64,000 nucleotides of DNA from Debaryomyces hansenii CBS767 (lineage: Eukaryota > Ascomycota > Pichiomycetes > Serinales > Debaryomycetaceae), in NCBI RefSeq assembly GCF_000006445.2, contig NC_006048.2, forward strand, positions 1,488,001 to 1,552,000, in the 5' to 3' direction. Shown piece by piece: positions 1 through 10,364 of the stretch. Positions within the stretch are counted from its first letter, which is position 1. Each line of letters opens with the position of its first letter. The notes under the pieces are model-generated. The model saw only the letters and a program-made list of their open reading frames with translations. It was not told the origin of the DNA and made no database searches. A program made the translations under genes and the position numbers.

Positions 1-362
1 GATCCTCGATATGTCTCTATTCCCATATTTGAACTATTCATGAGAGAATCGATTACTTTAGTATACCGTTTTGGAGATTTCGTTAAGTGATCTTCGACTA
101 ACGCGTCATCTATTTCCTTAGGCGATTTCCTGGGTGATTTTTTAGGCGACCTCTTGACCCCTTTGTCTATTCTAGCAGAAGGTAGTAGTTCGCCTTCCAT
201 GTGCCTTTTCATTGTGGTTTCTTGCATTAATTGTGATAGCCTACTTCCACTTTCAAGAGTTTCAACAACAGCATGTTCTTCTTCATCGCTCGAAAATATC
301 AGCACCTCCAGGGGTAAGTTTATCCCTTTCCTCCTTTTATTGGCCTTTCCATATACGACCAT
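1..362 (-). CDS. Truncated 5' part of a gene, possibly WPL1/RAD61-like
   Basis: An open minus-strand frame runs from an ATG at 362 to the window edge, giving about 120 codons of N-terminus; the rest lies outside. It begins MVVYGKANKRRK, followed by an acidic patch (SSDEEE), and at about residues 71-82 has a cluster of Ser-Pro-Lys/Arg motifs (SPKK, SPRK, SPKE) that look like CDK sites in a basic, disordered tail. The opening Y-G-K followed by basic residues recalls the N-terminus of cohesin-release factors (yeast Rad61/Wpl1, animal WAPL), but this rests on a very short motif. The gene is divergent from APL2. Reading frame good, identity tentative. Confidence 0.5.
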   Translation of the reverse strand, partial: MVVYGKANKRRKGINLPLEVLIFSSDEEEHAVVETLESGSRLSQLMQETTMKRHMEGELLPSARIDKGVKRSPKKSPRKSPKEIDDALVEDHLTKSPKRYTKVIDSLMNSSNMGIETYRG

Positions 363-437
363 CCCTCAATGCTGAGTATAATTTTGTTGCTTGTACTTAG
401 TCGTTGACGTTCTATGATCAACCATCTATCAAAATTT

Positions 438-445
438 TCACGTGA
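438..445. promoter_or_regulatory. TCACGTGA E-box in divergent promoter
   Basis: A perfect palindromic E-box with a CACGTG core sits in the 172 bp between the divergent truncated gene and APL2. CACGTG is the known site of Cbf1-type bHLH factors in yeasts. Use here is inferred. Confidence 0.35.
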
Positions 446-534
446 TTAAAACGCTGTTATTGTTGATTCAAAATTTATAGTATCAACACATTGCCAACTA
501 ATCAATAAATAGGGTCTTATCCAACACTATAAGT

Positions 535-2757
535 ATGTCATTAGAAAAAAAGATTCGGAATTTCTTGCAAGGTCCAAGAAAGGGTGAAACTTTTGAATTA
601 AAGAATGGATTAGTTTCGCAATATAGAGGTGAACGAAAAGATGCCATTCAGCGGGTAATCCAAGCCATGACGGTTGGCAAAGATGTTTCTGCATTATTTC
701 CGGATGTGTTAAAGAATATAGCAACATATGACTTGGAACAGAAGAAATTGGTTTACTTATACCTTATGAATTATGCAAAGACACATCCTGAATTATGTAT
801 ATTAGCTGTGAATACATTTGTTCAAGACACGGAAGATCCAAATCCCTTAATCAGAGCATTGGCAATACGTACTATGGGATGTATCAGAGTAGCGAAGATG
901 GTTGACTATATGGAAATCCCATTGCTGAGGACGTTAAAGGATGATAACCCATATGTGAGAAAGACAGCAGCAATTTGTGTAGCCAAACTATTTGACTTAA
1001 ATTCTGAAATGTGTATTGAATTTGGCTTTTTAAGTGAGTTATCGAAGTTGATTAAAGATCCTAATCCAATGGTTGTTGCTAATGCATTGAATGCGTTGTT
1101 TGAGATAAAGGATATGAATACCAATCCAGATTTAGAAATCATCGAAGTTAATAAAGGGATGGTCAGTAATTTGTTAATGTGTTTGAATGAATGCACGGAA
1201 TGGGGTAGAATAACAATTTTAACAACCTTAAATGATTATAAGGCTGAAACTTCCAATGAGGCGAATCACATCATTGAAAGAATTATACCACAATTGCAAC
1301 ACGTTAATCCTTCAGTGGTTTTATCTTCGATTAAGGCGATCATCAATCAATTGGACTCAATTTCAGTAACTGCTCAAAGGTCTTCGATTTTGAAAAAGTT
1401 GTCTGCTCCGTTGGTTTCATTAGTCTCATCCTCAATTCCTGAAGCGCAATACGTGGGTTTGAAAAATATTAGAATTATCTTAGAAAAATATCCACAAATC
1501 TTATCAAAGGAACTCCGTGTATTCTTCATTAAGTATTCTGATCCATTATACTTGAAGTTAGAGAAGTTGGAAATTATGGTAAGATTAGCCAACGACAGTA
1601 ATAGTACATTGTTATTGGGAGAGTTAAAAGAATACGCCATGGAATTTGAAAGTTCCTTGGTAGCAAAAGCAATCAGGTCAATTGGTACGGTTGCAATCAA
1701 GTTAACTGGATGTGTTATTAAATCAGTTAACTTAATATGTAGCTTAATTGACCAAAGAGGAGGGGATTTAATTATCAATGAATCAATTATTGTTTTAACA
1801 AACATATTGAGACGTTATCCAGGTAAAAATGATTTAATTACTCTAATTGTTCCAATTATTTCAAATCATACATCGGAATTAAGCAAGAACGAAGCCTTAT
1901 CTGGATACATTTGGCTCTTAGGTGAATATCCAAAATACTTTTCACAATTAAAGCAAAATTTGCTGGACTTAATCGATGGCTTTTTAGATTATGAATCTTT
2001 GTTACAACTAAATATTTTGACCACAATTGTCAAAATTAATTTGTCGATTGAGAATCAAACGTATTCTAATTATTTGCAAAAAGTTTTAGAAATGGCTACT
2101 AAAGATTGTGAAAATGCAGATGTTAGAGACAAAGCATATATATACTGGCGTTTGTTGTCATCTTCGTCGAAAGAATCTCAGAAAAAGATCGTTTTGTCTA
2201 AGTTACCTCCAATTAAAACCACAATTGCTTCATTCAACCCAGTCGTATTAGAAGCTTTGGTGAAGGAATTATCGACTTTAGCATCGGTGTATCATAAACC
2301 GTCGTTTACCTTTATTGACCCTAACTTATATTCACCTTTATCTAGTGACCAAGTGACAACCAGAAGATCTAAATCCCTGAACAAAGATGAAAATATTGAA
2401 GATTTGACTAATCTAGCAAAACAAGAGATAATTAATAATTCTAAAAATGAAAATTTGCTTGATTTTGACGATGATGAAGTTAAACCTGATAATAGTTCTA
2501 GTAATGGCTCTGCCTCATTGCTAGATGAACTAAATGATTTATTTTCCGCCCCTTCTATGCCTTCGCAAGCGCAACCAACGCAACCTGTACAGTCTTCAAC
2601 AAATGATATACTAGACTTATTCAAGACATCAGCTCCACAAAGTAGTCAACAAAATCAAAACTTGACACAAGGCATTGATAATTTAAATATCGATAATACT
2701 TCGTCATCATCTAGTAATCAAAATAAACTAAACAATGATCTTTTAGATCTTTTTTAA
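535..2757 (+). CDS. APL2: AP-1 clathrin adaptor, large subunit beta (beta-adaptin)
   Basis: A 740-residue beta-adaptin, part of the AP-1 complex that sorts cargo into clathrin vesicles at the trans-Golgi and endosomes. The first ~580 residues are the alpha-solenoid trunk with family signatures (GLVSQYRGERKDAIQ, LFPDVLKNIAT, YVRKTAAICVAKLF, LNECTEWGR). The C-terminal ~150 residues are low complexity, rich in Ser, Asn and Gln, with repeated clathrin-box-like motifs (LLDFD, ILDLF) and a terminal LLDLF. Length matches yeast Apl2 (about 726 aa) and, as in yeast, there is no folded ear. AP-2 beta (Apl1) is the alternative, but the trunk sequence fits Apl2 better. It converges on MED7 with 71 bp between. 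Confidence 0.93.
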   Translation: MSLEKKIRNFLQGPRKGETFELKNGLVSQYRGERKDAIQRVIQAMTVGKDVSALFPDVLKNIATYDLEQKKLVYLYLMNYAKTHPELCILAVNTFVQDTEDPNPLIRALAIRTMGCIRVAKMVDYMEIPLLRTLKDDNPYVRKTAAICVAKLFDLNSEMCIEFGFLSELSKLIKDPNPMVVANALNALFEIKDMNTNPDLEIIEVNKGMVSNLLMCLNECTEWGRITILTTLNDYKAETSNEANHIIERIIPQLQHVNPSVVLSSIKAIINQLDSISVTAQRSSILKKLSAPLVSLVSSSIPEAQYVGLKNIRIILEKYPQILSKELRVFFIKYSDPLYLKLEKLEIMVRLANDSNSTLLLGELKEYAMEFESSLVAKAIRSIGTVAIKLTGCVIKSVNLICSLIDQRGGDLIINESIIVLTNILRRYPGKNDLITLIVPIISNHTSELSKNEALSGYIWLLGEYPKYFSQLKQNLLDLIDGFLDYESLLQLNILTTIVKINLSIENQTYSNYLQKVLEMATKDCENADVRDKAYIYWRLLSSSSKESQKKIVLSKLPPIKTTIASFNPVVLEALVKELSTLASVYHKPSFTFIDPNLYSPLSSDQVTTRRSKSLNKDENIEDLTNLAKQEIINNSKNENLLDFDDDEVKPDNSSSNGSASLLDELNDLFSAPSMPSQAQPTQPVQSSTNDILDLFKTSAPQSSQQNQNLTQGIDNLNIDNTSSSSSNQNKLNNDLLDLF

Positions 2758-2828
2758 CGTTACAATCTTCTATATATGCCATTTTTATGTTCATTCGTAA
2801 TACATAAGTAGTATATATACATATATAT

Positions 2829-3563
2829 CTATACATTCTGATTCAATAGCTTTTGTATTATGTTATTTTTGATACTCTCTTCATCTTCGGTCGAATCATT
2901 ATCGCATTTAGCATCCTCTTGGTCGCCAATATAGCTCGTATCTACTAGTTTCAAGATCTTCGATTTAATATCCTCACTAGTTTTATCAATTTCGCTGATT
3001 TCGTTTCGTTTCATGTCAATTTGCTTCCTTAGTAGCATAATTAGACTCTCTCTGGATTGATGAGGTCTATATGTATTTAAAATATGATTTATGTTTATTA
3101 AAATCAACTTCAAATCTTCAATTTTATAGTGAAATTGTTGAGGATCGATAGACACTACGCCAATTAATTCCAAAAAGTTAAGTAATAATGAATCCATTAG
3201 TTTGTGTAATTCGTCTATCTTAGTGTTTGAAGTTATCAATTCATCGTCATCCTTGTATAGTTGAGTCCATCCCAGTTCTTTTAAGCCTGGTAATTTATCT
3301 TCAAACGACCATAAATTACCAAATCCCCTATAATGATCTGCATCCGGCTGCTTAGGAGGAACTAAGAACTTCAATTCACCTGGTGGTTTAATATCTTGGT
3401 CTTCTTTCACCTGTTCTAGGTCCGTCTTATCTATTTGCATTTCATCTTGGGCCTTGTTCTTCCATATTTCCAAGTTATTTAAATTTTGTTCCGTGAAATA
3501 TTTAAAGTACGGAGGTGGTGGTGGATACAAAGAAGATATTATATCCTCGTTAGTACTAGTCAT
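2829..3563 (-). CDS. MED7: Mediator complex subunit 7
   Basis: A 244-residue Med7, a middle-module subunit of Mediator linking transcription factors to RNA polymerase II. The N-terminus has the hallmark polyproline [12 protein letters not shown] segment, followed by a second conserved proline-containing stretch (FLVPPKQP near residue 70). The C-terminal half is the long helical region that pairs with Med21 (residues ~110-215, including PHQSRESLI). The last 25 residues are acidic and low complexity. Length is near yeast Med7 (222 aa). It is divergent from HRT1 across 162 bp. Confidence 0.93.
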   Translation of the reverse strand: MTSTNEDIISSLYPPPPPYFKYFTEQNLNNLEIWKNKAQDEMQIDKTDLEQVKEDQDIKPPGELKFLVPPKQPDADHYRGFGNLWSFEDKLPGLKELGWTQLYKDDDELITSNTKIDELHKLMDSLLLNFLELIGVVSIDPQQFHYKIEDLKLILININHILNTYRPHQSRESLIMLLRKQIDMKRNEISEIDKTSEDIKSKILKLVDTSYIGDQEDAKCDNDSTEDEESIKNNIIQKLLNQNV

Positions 3564-3594
3564 GGTGCTATGATTAATTTTAATAAGAAGCAGC

Positions 3595-3602
3595 TATATA
3601 AA
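3595..3602 (+). promoter_or_regulatory. TATA-like element upstream of HRT1
   Basis: TATATAAA lies 124-131 bp upstream of the HRT1 ATG in the MED7-HRT1 divergent spacer. Position and sequence fit a yeast TATA box; function is inferred. Confidence 0.4.
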
Positions 3603-3725
3603 AGTTTCATTGAGCTACATTCGTTTTAGTAAGAATCGCACTTCAAAAATTCGCTACCTCTTTGGTTAAATCTTACTTTTAATTCTTATCCTTCTTTATA
3701 ATCTCCATACAAATATAACCTGAGT

Positions 3726-4205
3726 ATGAGTGACGATCATATGGAAATCGACAGTCGTAAGTAACTAATTGGTCATTATATTGTTGGGACGAAATACTAA
3801 CGAATTTTACTAAATAGATCTTGAAAATGAACAACAAATTGAATCAAAAGCAAAATCTTCAAAGCAGAAATTTGAAGTAAAGAAATGGACAGCTGTCGCC
3901 TTCTGGTCTTGGGGTATGTATCACAACCTAATAATGGTATTGTTGATATTTATTTTATATTATGAACTCTTACTAACTTTTTAGATATAATTGTGGAGAC
4001 TTGTGCAATTTGCAGAAATCATTTAATGGAGCCATGCATAGAATGTCAGCCTAACACTTTAAATAATTCAAACGAAGAATGTATTGCAGCTTGGGGAATG
4101 TGCAATCATGCTTTCCATATGCATTGTATTGCTAGGTGGTTAAAATCTAGAAATGTATGTCCATTAGATAACAGAGAATGGAGTTATCAAAAATTTGGTA
4201 ATTAA
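3726..4205 (+). CDS. HRT1: RING-H2 subunit of cullin-RING ubiquitin ligases (Rbx1/Hrt1), two introns
   Basis: Three exons: 3726-3756, 3818-3913 and 3985-4205. Intron 1 (61 nt) has GTAAGT and TACTAAC; intron 2 (71 nt) has GTATGT and TACTAAC. Joining them keeps frame and yields about 115 residues. The N-terminus is a short acidic tail, then the cullin-binding strand [13 protein letters not shown], which exists only after splicing across intron 2. Exon 3 encodes the RING-H2 domain: CAIC, the zinc-binding insert (CIEC), [10 protein letters not shown], and CPLD near the C-terminus. Hrt1 recruits E2 enzymes to SCF and other cullin ligases. All the expected ligands are visible and length matches the family (~110-120). 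Confidence 0.95.
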
Positions 4206-4287
4206 CCAAGTGGCTTTTATATTGTATACTATCTAATTATGAATCGATTTCACTATGAATTATCAGTGCTTGTAGTTATCCACCTAT

Positions 4288-5279
4288 TTACTGTTCACTC
4301 CAATACCTCCAACATCTTTGAAACGATCCTAGAACCTCCAACGTTAAGCAATTACTACTTAAGCTATTTATACTGGCTGATACGTTTTCATCATTTATAC
4401 TTCCAACTAGCTCTACAAAGAACACATATTGCCATTGCTTTAAATGTGAAGGTCTGGAGTTAATTGACGTTAAATTGATGTTATTCTTCTTGAATGTGTC
4501 CAACACGGCACATAATGCCCCAGGATCATCATGATCCAAAGTGAAAATTATCGAGGTAACGTATGCCTTTGGATGTGAATCATTCTCCGGTCCTAGCGGA
4601 TGTGAATTAATCTCATCGTAACCCAATACCAAAAACCTTGTGGTATTATTGGAAGAATTTTCGATATTTTCAAATAGTATTGGTAACTGGTATAAGTCTG
4701 CACTGATCTTAGAAGATATACATGCACTTGTACCAGACTTATCATTATTTACAATTTCTGCTGCCTTAGAGGTTGAGTCACTATCAAGTTTACTAATCTT
4801 TTTGGTAATATGCTTTGATAAAAATTTGGTTACTTGACCCCATACTTGCGGATGTGAATATATAGTTGTTACATCATCCAAAGTTTTGGCATTAGACAAA
4901 AAGTTATGGTGAATTGAAACAAATTGTTCACCAACAATTCTAAATTTTGGAGCTATATGCTGGTTCTCGTCGTTGTTTTGGTCCTGGCTCGACGGTATGT
5001 ACCAATCTCTAAGTAAGTCATAAGTATACACCACCTGTCCATTAGTTGAGTTCTCAAACGGAACCACTGCATAGTCGACTTCTTTTGAGTCGAGTACTTG
5101 AAAACAGTCAGATATGGCTGCCTGTGAATATATTTCAACATCTGACTCAGTGCCAAATTGTTGTATTAATGCCTTAACCGTTAGTTGTATCCTAAAGTAT
5201 ATTGTTTACTCTGAATAGGTATACTTACTTGGTGAGTATAAGTGCCTTCCGGGCCTAAAAATGCCACTTTCAATGTCAT
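4288..5279 (-). CDS. PHA2: Prephenate dehydratase, one intron
   Basis: Two exons on the minus strand: 5229-5279 (17 codons) and 4288-5172, separated by a 56 nt intron (5173-5228) with GTAAGT, an AACTAAC branch site and a TTAAG acceptor. The ~311-residue product converts prephenate to phenylpyruvate in phenylalanine synthesis. The spliced N-terminus gives the substrate-site motif FLGPEGTYTHQA, then VVPFENSTNG, and the catalytic TRF motif (NTTRFLVLG). A C-terminal ACT domain (DDPGALCAVLDTF) ends in a Phe-binding-type motif reading NSRP rather than the common ESRP. Without the intron the conserved first 17 residues would be lost. Confidence 0.93.
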
Positions 5280-5562
5280 TATTATCTACTACTAATTATG
5301 TCTGATTATATCTGATTAGATCTATTGATGTTCGGAGAAAAAATTAATTACGTAGCATCATTCATAGTGCGCAATTCCCAAGAAGCTACATCTTCAGGGG
5401 TACAAATAAGAGATCATGTTAGCAGGATTTTATAGATATAATACAGTAATTAAAACATCATGATTATAGTCATTCATTAGCGAGTCTATACTTGTATATA
5501 CAATATTTTTGACTTTTGCCCTTTTGACCTTCACGTCCAGTCTGACGATTTCCACAGGTGAA

Positions 5563-6102
5563 CTAAAGGAATTCCTTAGCCTTTCTTCTGAAAGCATTGC
5601 AATCTCTTAACCATTGCTTGTAATTATTCAACGAATAGATTCTTTCTCCATAGTAATCAGGAACTGGATTGGAGAAAGATTGCGACGATGGATCCACCCT
5701 GTGATGTTTGATTTTCTGCAAGAAAATCTGGTCTTTTATTTTGAATTGATGCATGGCCGCTTTATTCTTCAAGCTGAACAACGCAGTACCGATGAATGGT
5801 CCAAACAAGTATCCAACACCACCACCTAAAATGACGGCACCACCCATGACCATAAACGGGTCCAATCCCATGATAGGTTTATCGACCTGTATTTCGATGT
5901 TTCCTAAGTAAGTCAACGTTATAAATGCACCCGCTAAACTGGTAAATGCCGACGATGCCACATTAAGCCTATTATTTTGCTTCTTCAAGTTTAAGTACTC
6001 GACCCAATTTAATGACGACTTTCCGCTTGAGTTAAAACGAACCGATCTGCCAATCGTATTGATCAGCCTATTGTAAATCCCAATATTTTTGAGCATAAGC
6101 AT
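5563..6102 (-). CDS. PAM17: TIM23 presequence translocase motor subunit Pam17
   Basis: A 179-residue mitochondrial inner-membrane protein of the import motor that organises Pam16/Pam18 on TIM23. The first ~25 residues are basic and hydroxylated, a presequence. Then comes LNWVEYLNLKK, two membrane segments (about 50-72 and 83-108, the second glycine-rich: GGAVILGGGVGYLFGP), and the conserved C-terminal VDPSSQSFSNPVPDYYGE...QWLRDC...RKAKEFL. Length and motif order match yeast Pam17. It is divergent from STH1. Confidence 0.95.
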   Translation of the reverse strand: MLMLKNIGIYNRLINTIGRSVRFNSSGKSSLNWVEYLNLKKQNNRLNVASSAFTSLAGAFITLTYLGNIEIQVDKPIMGLDPFMVMGGAVILGGGVGYLFGPFIGTALFSLKNKAAMHQFKIKDQIFLQKIKHHRVDPSSQSFSNPVPDYYGERIYSLNNYKQWLRDCNAFRRKAKEFL

Positions 6103-6476
6103 ATTCTATAGTAATTCCTTCTTTGTACAAATATTGAACCTCCTATTCAATGTCAACCTACGTGATTAGACATAGTATGATCTTCCTTTGCTCGGGAAAT
6201 TTTCATAGCTTTGTGGTTTTGTGTCATTATCGTCAACTGAACACAAAAACGCGGAAAATTTGGTGAGGATTAATTAAAACTCAACCAAATCGTAACACTA
6301 CTTGATTCTAGGTCCAATCAATTAGATAGTTCGGAAATCTAGAGGCTATTTATTAACTGAATAGCGTATATTGTTACAGGTGTATATAATAATAGCAAAT
6401 TCAGTCTATATCCGAAAGAGAAGACATTTATTCGTTCATTTTCTTACCCAGTTATTGACCATTAGAAAAAGCGGAC
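6103..6476. other. PAM17-STH1 divergent spacer
   Basis: 374 bp of AT-rich non-coding sequence between divergent starts. A short GC patch (ACGCGG near 6250) stands out; no other recognisable element. Confidence 0.5.
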
Positions 6477-9400
6477 ATGAGTGAAGGGCCGATCGTAACT
6501 AACGGAAACGTTTTACATAACGGTAGCGGGATTGGTGGCGATATATCTGTGTCACGTCAGGCTATTTCTGTATCGTTTCCTGAGACCAGAGAGCAGCTAA
6601 ACGCATTATTACATAAATATCAACAATTGATGAAAGCGTCAAATGAAGCGAAGGAAAAGCACGATAATTTTGTTAGATACCTTGAAAATAAGGAGAATGG
6701 TGTAAGCGATTTCAAGGGGACATCTAGTGATGTGAGGCCGGTGTTCAAGGACCCTACAGAAGAGGAAAGATTGGCAATTGAGAATGTTTTTTACAAGATT
6801 AGTGAGCAATATCAAGAGTTTGTCAAGAACGAACAGACGTTTTACGAATCTATAAAAGCACAGAAATCGGAAGAATCTTTGGATTTAGAATTGTTAGAGA
6901 AACAAATTGCCGGTTTGCAGTTCTTGTCAAAGGATTTGGATTTACCAGAATCGCTACAAGAAGATTACGAATCCGTCATAAATTCCGAAAGTGAGTCTGT
7001 TCGTAATAAGGATACAGACAGATTCATTGAGGCATTTTTAAGGTCCAAATCGAATTTGAATGATTTCATGAAAAGGGCTGAATCTTTGGGAATTAAGGTT
7101 CCTCAACCTCTTGGCTCGATCAATCCAATGCATGCGCCTGTTGGTAATTATTATACAGAACAAATGATCTCCTCTAAGATATCAAATCGTATAAGGGAGC
7201 TTGAAAATTTGCCTGCAAACTTGGGTACTTTCAAAACTGATTCCTTAAAAAGTCAAACTAACTACGATGATTTGAAAATTAAGGCCTTGATTGAATTAAA
7301 ATCATTGCAACTTTTAGCAAAGCAAAAGCAATTAAAGAAAAACCTAATTATCAGCCAAGCAACGAACTCACATTATGATAATTCCGATTTAAACAAAGTC
7401 CCACTAACATTGCAAGCAAGAAGATCTATATATATCAGGCCAAAAATTATTCAACCAAATCCACATTTGCTCGCTTCACAATTAGAAGAGAAACGTAAAT
7501 TGGAAGCCAACAGAATAAAGCACGCATTACACGTTGAAAAAGTTCAACAAATTTTAATCAACTCCGAAGATTTTGTAAATAAAAAGCTTAACCGCTTAAA
7601 TAAAATTTCGACTATTTCTAGAGCTATCAATCTGTTCCATTCTGTTACCGAAAAGGATGAATCGAAGAAGTTGGAAAAAACTGCTAAACAGCGTTTGCAA
7701 GCTTTGAAAGCAAACGATGAAGAGGCATATATTAAATTATTGGATCAAACAAAAGATCACAGAATTACGCATTTATTAAAGCAAACCAACACATTCTTGG
7801 ACTCTTTGGCTCAAGCCGTTAAGGTTCAACAAGTCGAACAAGGAGCGGATGATATTTCAGGTGAGAAGCACATCGAGAATGAAGTCGTTCCTGAAAAAGA
7901 AGATAATGTAGAGGAATTACGAGAAAAGATAGATTACTATCAAGTAGCCCATAGAGTCAAAGAAGAAGTAAAAGAACAACCTTCTATTCTTGTAGGAGGT
8001 ACCTTGAAAGAATATCAAGTAAAGGGTTTGGAATGGATGGTATCTTTATACAATAATAAATTGAATGGTATTCTTGCAGATGAGATGGGTTTAGGTAAGA
8101 CTATTCAATCTATATCTTTAATAACCTATTTAATTGAAAGGAAACATGAAGATAAGTTTTTGGTTGTCGTTCCATTGTCAACAATTACAAATTGGACAAT
8201 GGAGTTTGAAAAATGGGCACCTGCTGTTGATGTTATTGTTTATAAGGGATCTCAACAACAACGTAAATCCATGCAAGCAGAAGTCAGATCTGGCGCATTT
8301 CAGGTTATTTTGACTACTTACGAATATATTATAAGAGAAAGGCCTTTGTTGTCTAAATTTTATTATTCTCACATGATTATTGATGAAGGTCACAGAATGA
8401 AGAATGCAACTTCTAAATTATCTATTACTTTGAAGAACTATTATAAGACCAAAAATAGATTGATTTTGACCGGTACACCATTACAGAATAATTTACCTGA
8501 ATTATGGGCATTATTAAATTTCGTTTTGCCAAAAATTTTTAATTCCGTTAAATCTTTCGATGAATGGTTTAATACACCATTTGCTAATACAGGTTCACAA
8601 GAAAAAATTGAATTAACTGAAGAAGAATCATTATTAGTTATTAGAAGATTGCATAAAGTTTTAAGACCGTTCTTGTTGAGAAGATTGAAGAAAGATGTTG
8701 AAAAAGATTTACCTGACAAAGTTGAAAAAGTTCTTAAATGTAACTTATCTGGTTTGCAATACGTCTTATATCAACAAATGTTGAAACATAACGCATTATT
8801 TGTCGGTGTTGACGTTGGAGGAGCGAAGTCTGGTATTAAGGGTTTAAACAATAAGATTATGCAATTGAGGAAAATTTGTAATCATCCTTTCGTTTTCGAA
8901 GAAGTCGAAACCGTATTAAACTCGACCCGTTTAACTAATGATTTAATTTGGAGAGTTAGTGGTAAATTCGAATTACTCGACAGGGTTTTACCTAAATTCA
9001 AAGCTTCGGGTCATAGAGTGTTGATTTTCTTCCAAATGACTCAGGTCATGAATATTATGGAAGATTTCTTGAGATGGCGTGACATGAAATATTTAAGGCT
9101 TGATGGTGCTACAAAAGCGGAAGATAGGCAGGATATGTTGAAGGATTTCAATGCACCTAATTCGGATTATTTCTGTTTCCTTTTGTCCACTAGAGCTGGT
9201 GGGTTAGGTTTGAATTTACAAACAGCAGACACCGTTATTATTTTTGATACTGATTGGAATCCACATCAAGATTTACAGGCTCAAGATAGAGCGCATCGTA
9301 TTGGTCAAAAGAATGAGGTTCGTATTTTGAGATTGATTACCAACGATTCTGTTGAAGAAGTCATTTTGGAAAGAGCACATCAAAAATTAGATATTGATGG

Positions 9401-10364
9401 TAAAGTTATTCAAGCAGGTAAGTTTGATAATAAATCGACTTCCGAAGAGCAAGAAGCTTTCTTAAAGAGATTATTAGAAGCAGAGGCAAGTAATGATGAC
9501 AATGAAGAAAATGATTCATTAGATGATGAAGAGTTGAATGAAGTATTGGCACGTTCAGAGGATGAGAAGGTATTATTCGCACAAATTGATAACGAAAGAA
9601 TTATCAATGAAAAACTCGCATCCAGACAAGGAGGTCCTAAAACAAGACTATTAGAAAAAGACGAGTTGCCTACTGTTTTCACGGAGGACGTATCACATCA
9701 TTTCGAGAAAGACACTAAAGAATTAGCTCGTATGAGAGACAAGAAAAGGGTGAAGTATGATGATGGTTTAACTGAAGAACAATGGTTGATGGCTATGGAC
9801 AATGACAATGATACAGTCGAAGATGCGATTAGGCGTAAAGAAGTCAGAGTTGCAAAAAGAAGAAAGAATAGAGGAGGGTCTGCTGATTTATTGAGTGATG
9901 ATGATGAAGATATAGTGGATGGCGACCTAGACGAAGAGAACTTGAGACCAAGAAAAAGATCCCGTCGTTCAACTACTCCCCAAGCCAATGGCTACACAGA
10001 TAATGAAGACGACATTTCGGAATTGGAAAAAGTTGATGACTCGAATGAGTTGGTCGAAAAATGTACTATCGTACTCGACGAACTTTGCCAATTAACTGCA
10101 GAAGCTGATGGCCACAACATTTCGGAGATTTTCATGACATTGCCTTCAAGAAAACTCTATCCAGATTATTACCAGGTAATCAAACAGCCAACATCAATTA
10201 ATCAAATTAAAAAGAACTTGAAACAAGAAAATTTCGAGTCTTTCGAATCATTTATGGATAGCTTACAATTGATGTGTACAAATGCGAAAACATACAATGA
10301 AGAAGGTTCTTGGGTTTACGAAGACGCTACGACCGTTGAAAATTTCCTTTCGTCTAAAATTTGA
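6477..10364 (+). CDS. STH1: RSC chromatin-remodelling ATPase Sth1 (Snf2 family)
   Basis: A 1295-residue Snf2-family translocase. Order of parts: Gln/Leu-rich N-terminal helical region, HSA segment (about 330-410) that would bind actin-related proteins, and a helicase core with Walker A DEMGLGKT at residues 535-542, DEGH at 636-639 and motif VI QDRAHRIGQ near 936-944. Then come the SnAC region, a basic acidic-patched linker and a C-terminal bromodomain (about 1190-1290) with PDYYQVIKQP and the acetyl-lysine Asn in TYNEE. Length fits Sth1 (1359 in S. cerevisiae) rather than the larger Snf2 (1703), and core wording is closer to Sth1. Acts in the nucleus as the RSC motor. Confidence 0.93.
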   Translation: MSEGPIVTNGNVLHNGSGIGGDISVSRQAISVSFPETREQLNALLHKYQQLMKASNEAKEKHDNFVRYLENKENGVSDFKGTSSDVRPVFKDPTEEERLAIENVFYKISEQYQEFVKNEQTFYESIKAQKSEESLDLELLEKQIAGLQFLSKDLDLPESLQEDYESVINSESESVRNKDTDRFIEAFLRSKSNLNDFMKRAESLGIKVPQPLGSINPMHAPVGNYYTEQMISSKISNRIRELENLPANLGTFKTDSLKSQTNYDDLKIKALIELKSLQLLAKQKQLKKNLIISQATNSHYDNSDLNKVPLTLQARRSIYIRPKIIQPNPHLLASQLEEKRKLEANRIKHALHVEKVQQILINSEDFVNKKLNRLNKISTISRAINLFHSVTEKDESKKLEKTAKQRLQALKANDEEAYIKLLDQTKDHRITHLLKQTNTFLDSLAQAVKVQQVEQGADDISGEKHIENEVVPEKEDNVEELREKIDYYQVAHRVKEEVKEQPSILVGGTLKEYQVKGLEWMVSLYNNKLNGILADEMGLGKTIQSISLITYLIERKHEDKFLVVVPLSTITNWTMEFEKWAPAVDVIVYKGSQQQRKSMQAEVRSGAFQVILTTYEYIIRERPLLSKFYYSHMIIDEGHRMKNATSKLSITLKNYYKTKNRLILTGTPLQNNLPELWALLNFVLPKIFNSVKSFDEWFNTPFANTGSQEKIELTEEESLLVIRRLHKVLRPFLLRRLKKDVEKDLPDKVEKVLKCNLSGLQYVLYQQMLKHNALFVGVDVGGAKSGIKGLNNKIMQLRKICNHPFVFEEVETVLNSTRLTNDLIWRVSGKFELLDRVLPKFKASGHRVLIFFQMTQVMNIMEDFLRWRDMKYLRLDGATKAEDRQDMLKDFNAPNSDYFCFLLSTRAGGLGLNLQTADTVIIFDTDWNPHQDLQAQDRAHRIGQKNEVRILRLITNDSVEEVILERAHQKLDIDGKVIQAGKFDNKSTSEEQEAFLKRLLEAEASNDDNEENDSLDDEELNEVLARSEDEKVLFAQIDNERIINEKLASRQGGPKTRLLEKDELPTVFTEDVSHHFEKDTKELARMRDKKRVKYDDGLTEEQWLMAMDNDNDTVEDAIRRKEVRVAKRRKNRGGSADLLSDDDEDIVDGDLDEENLRPRKRSRRSTTPQANGYTDNEDDISELEKVDDSNELVEKCTIVLDELCQLTAEADGHNISEIFMTLPSRKLYPDYYQVIKQPTSINQIKKNLKQENFESFESFMDSLQLMCTNAKTYNEEGSWVYEDATTVENFLSSKI

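Noticed and set aside
5281..5562. Possible further exon of PHA2
   Set aside because: The spliced N-terminus already begins at the conserved VAFLGPEGTY motif; no more sequence is needed.
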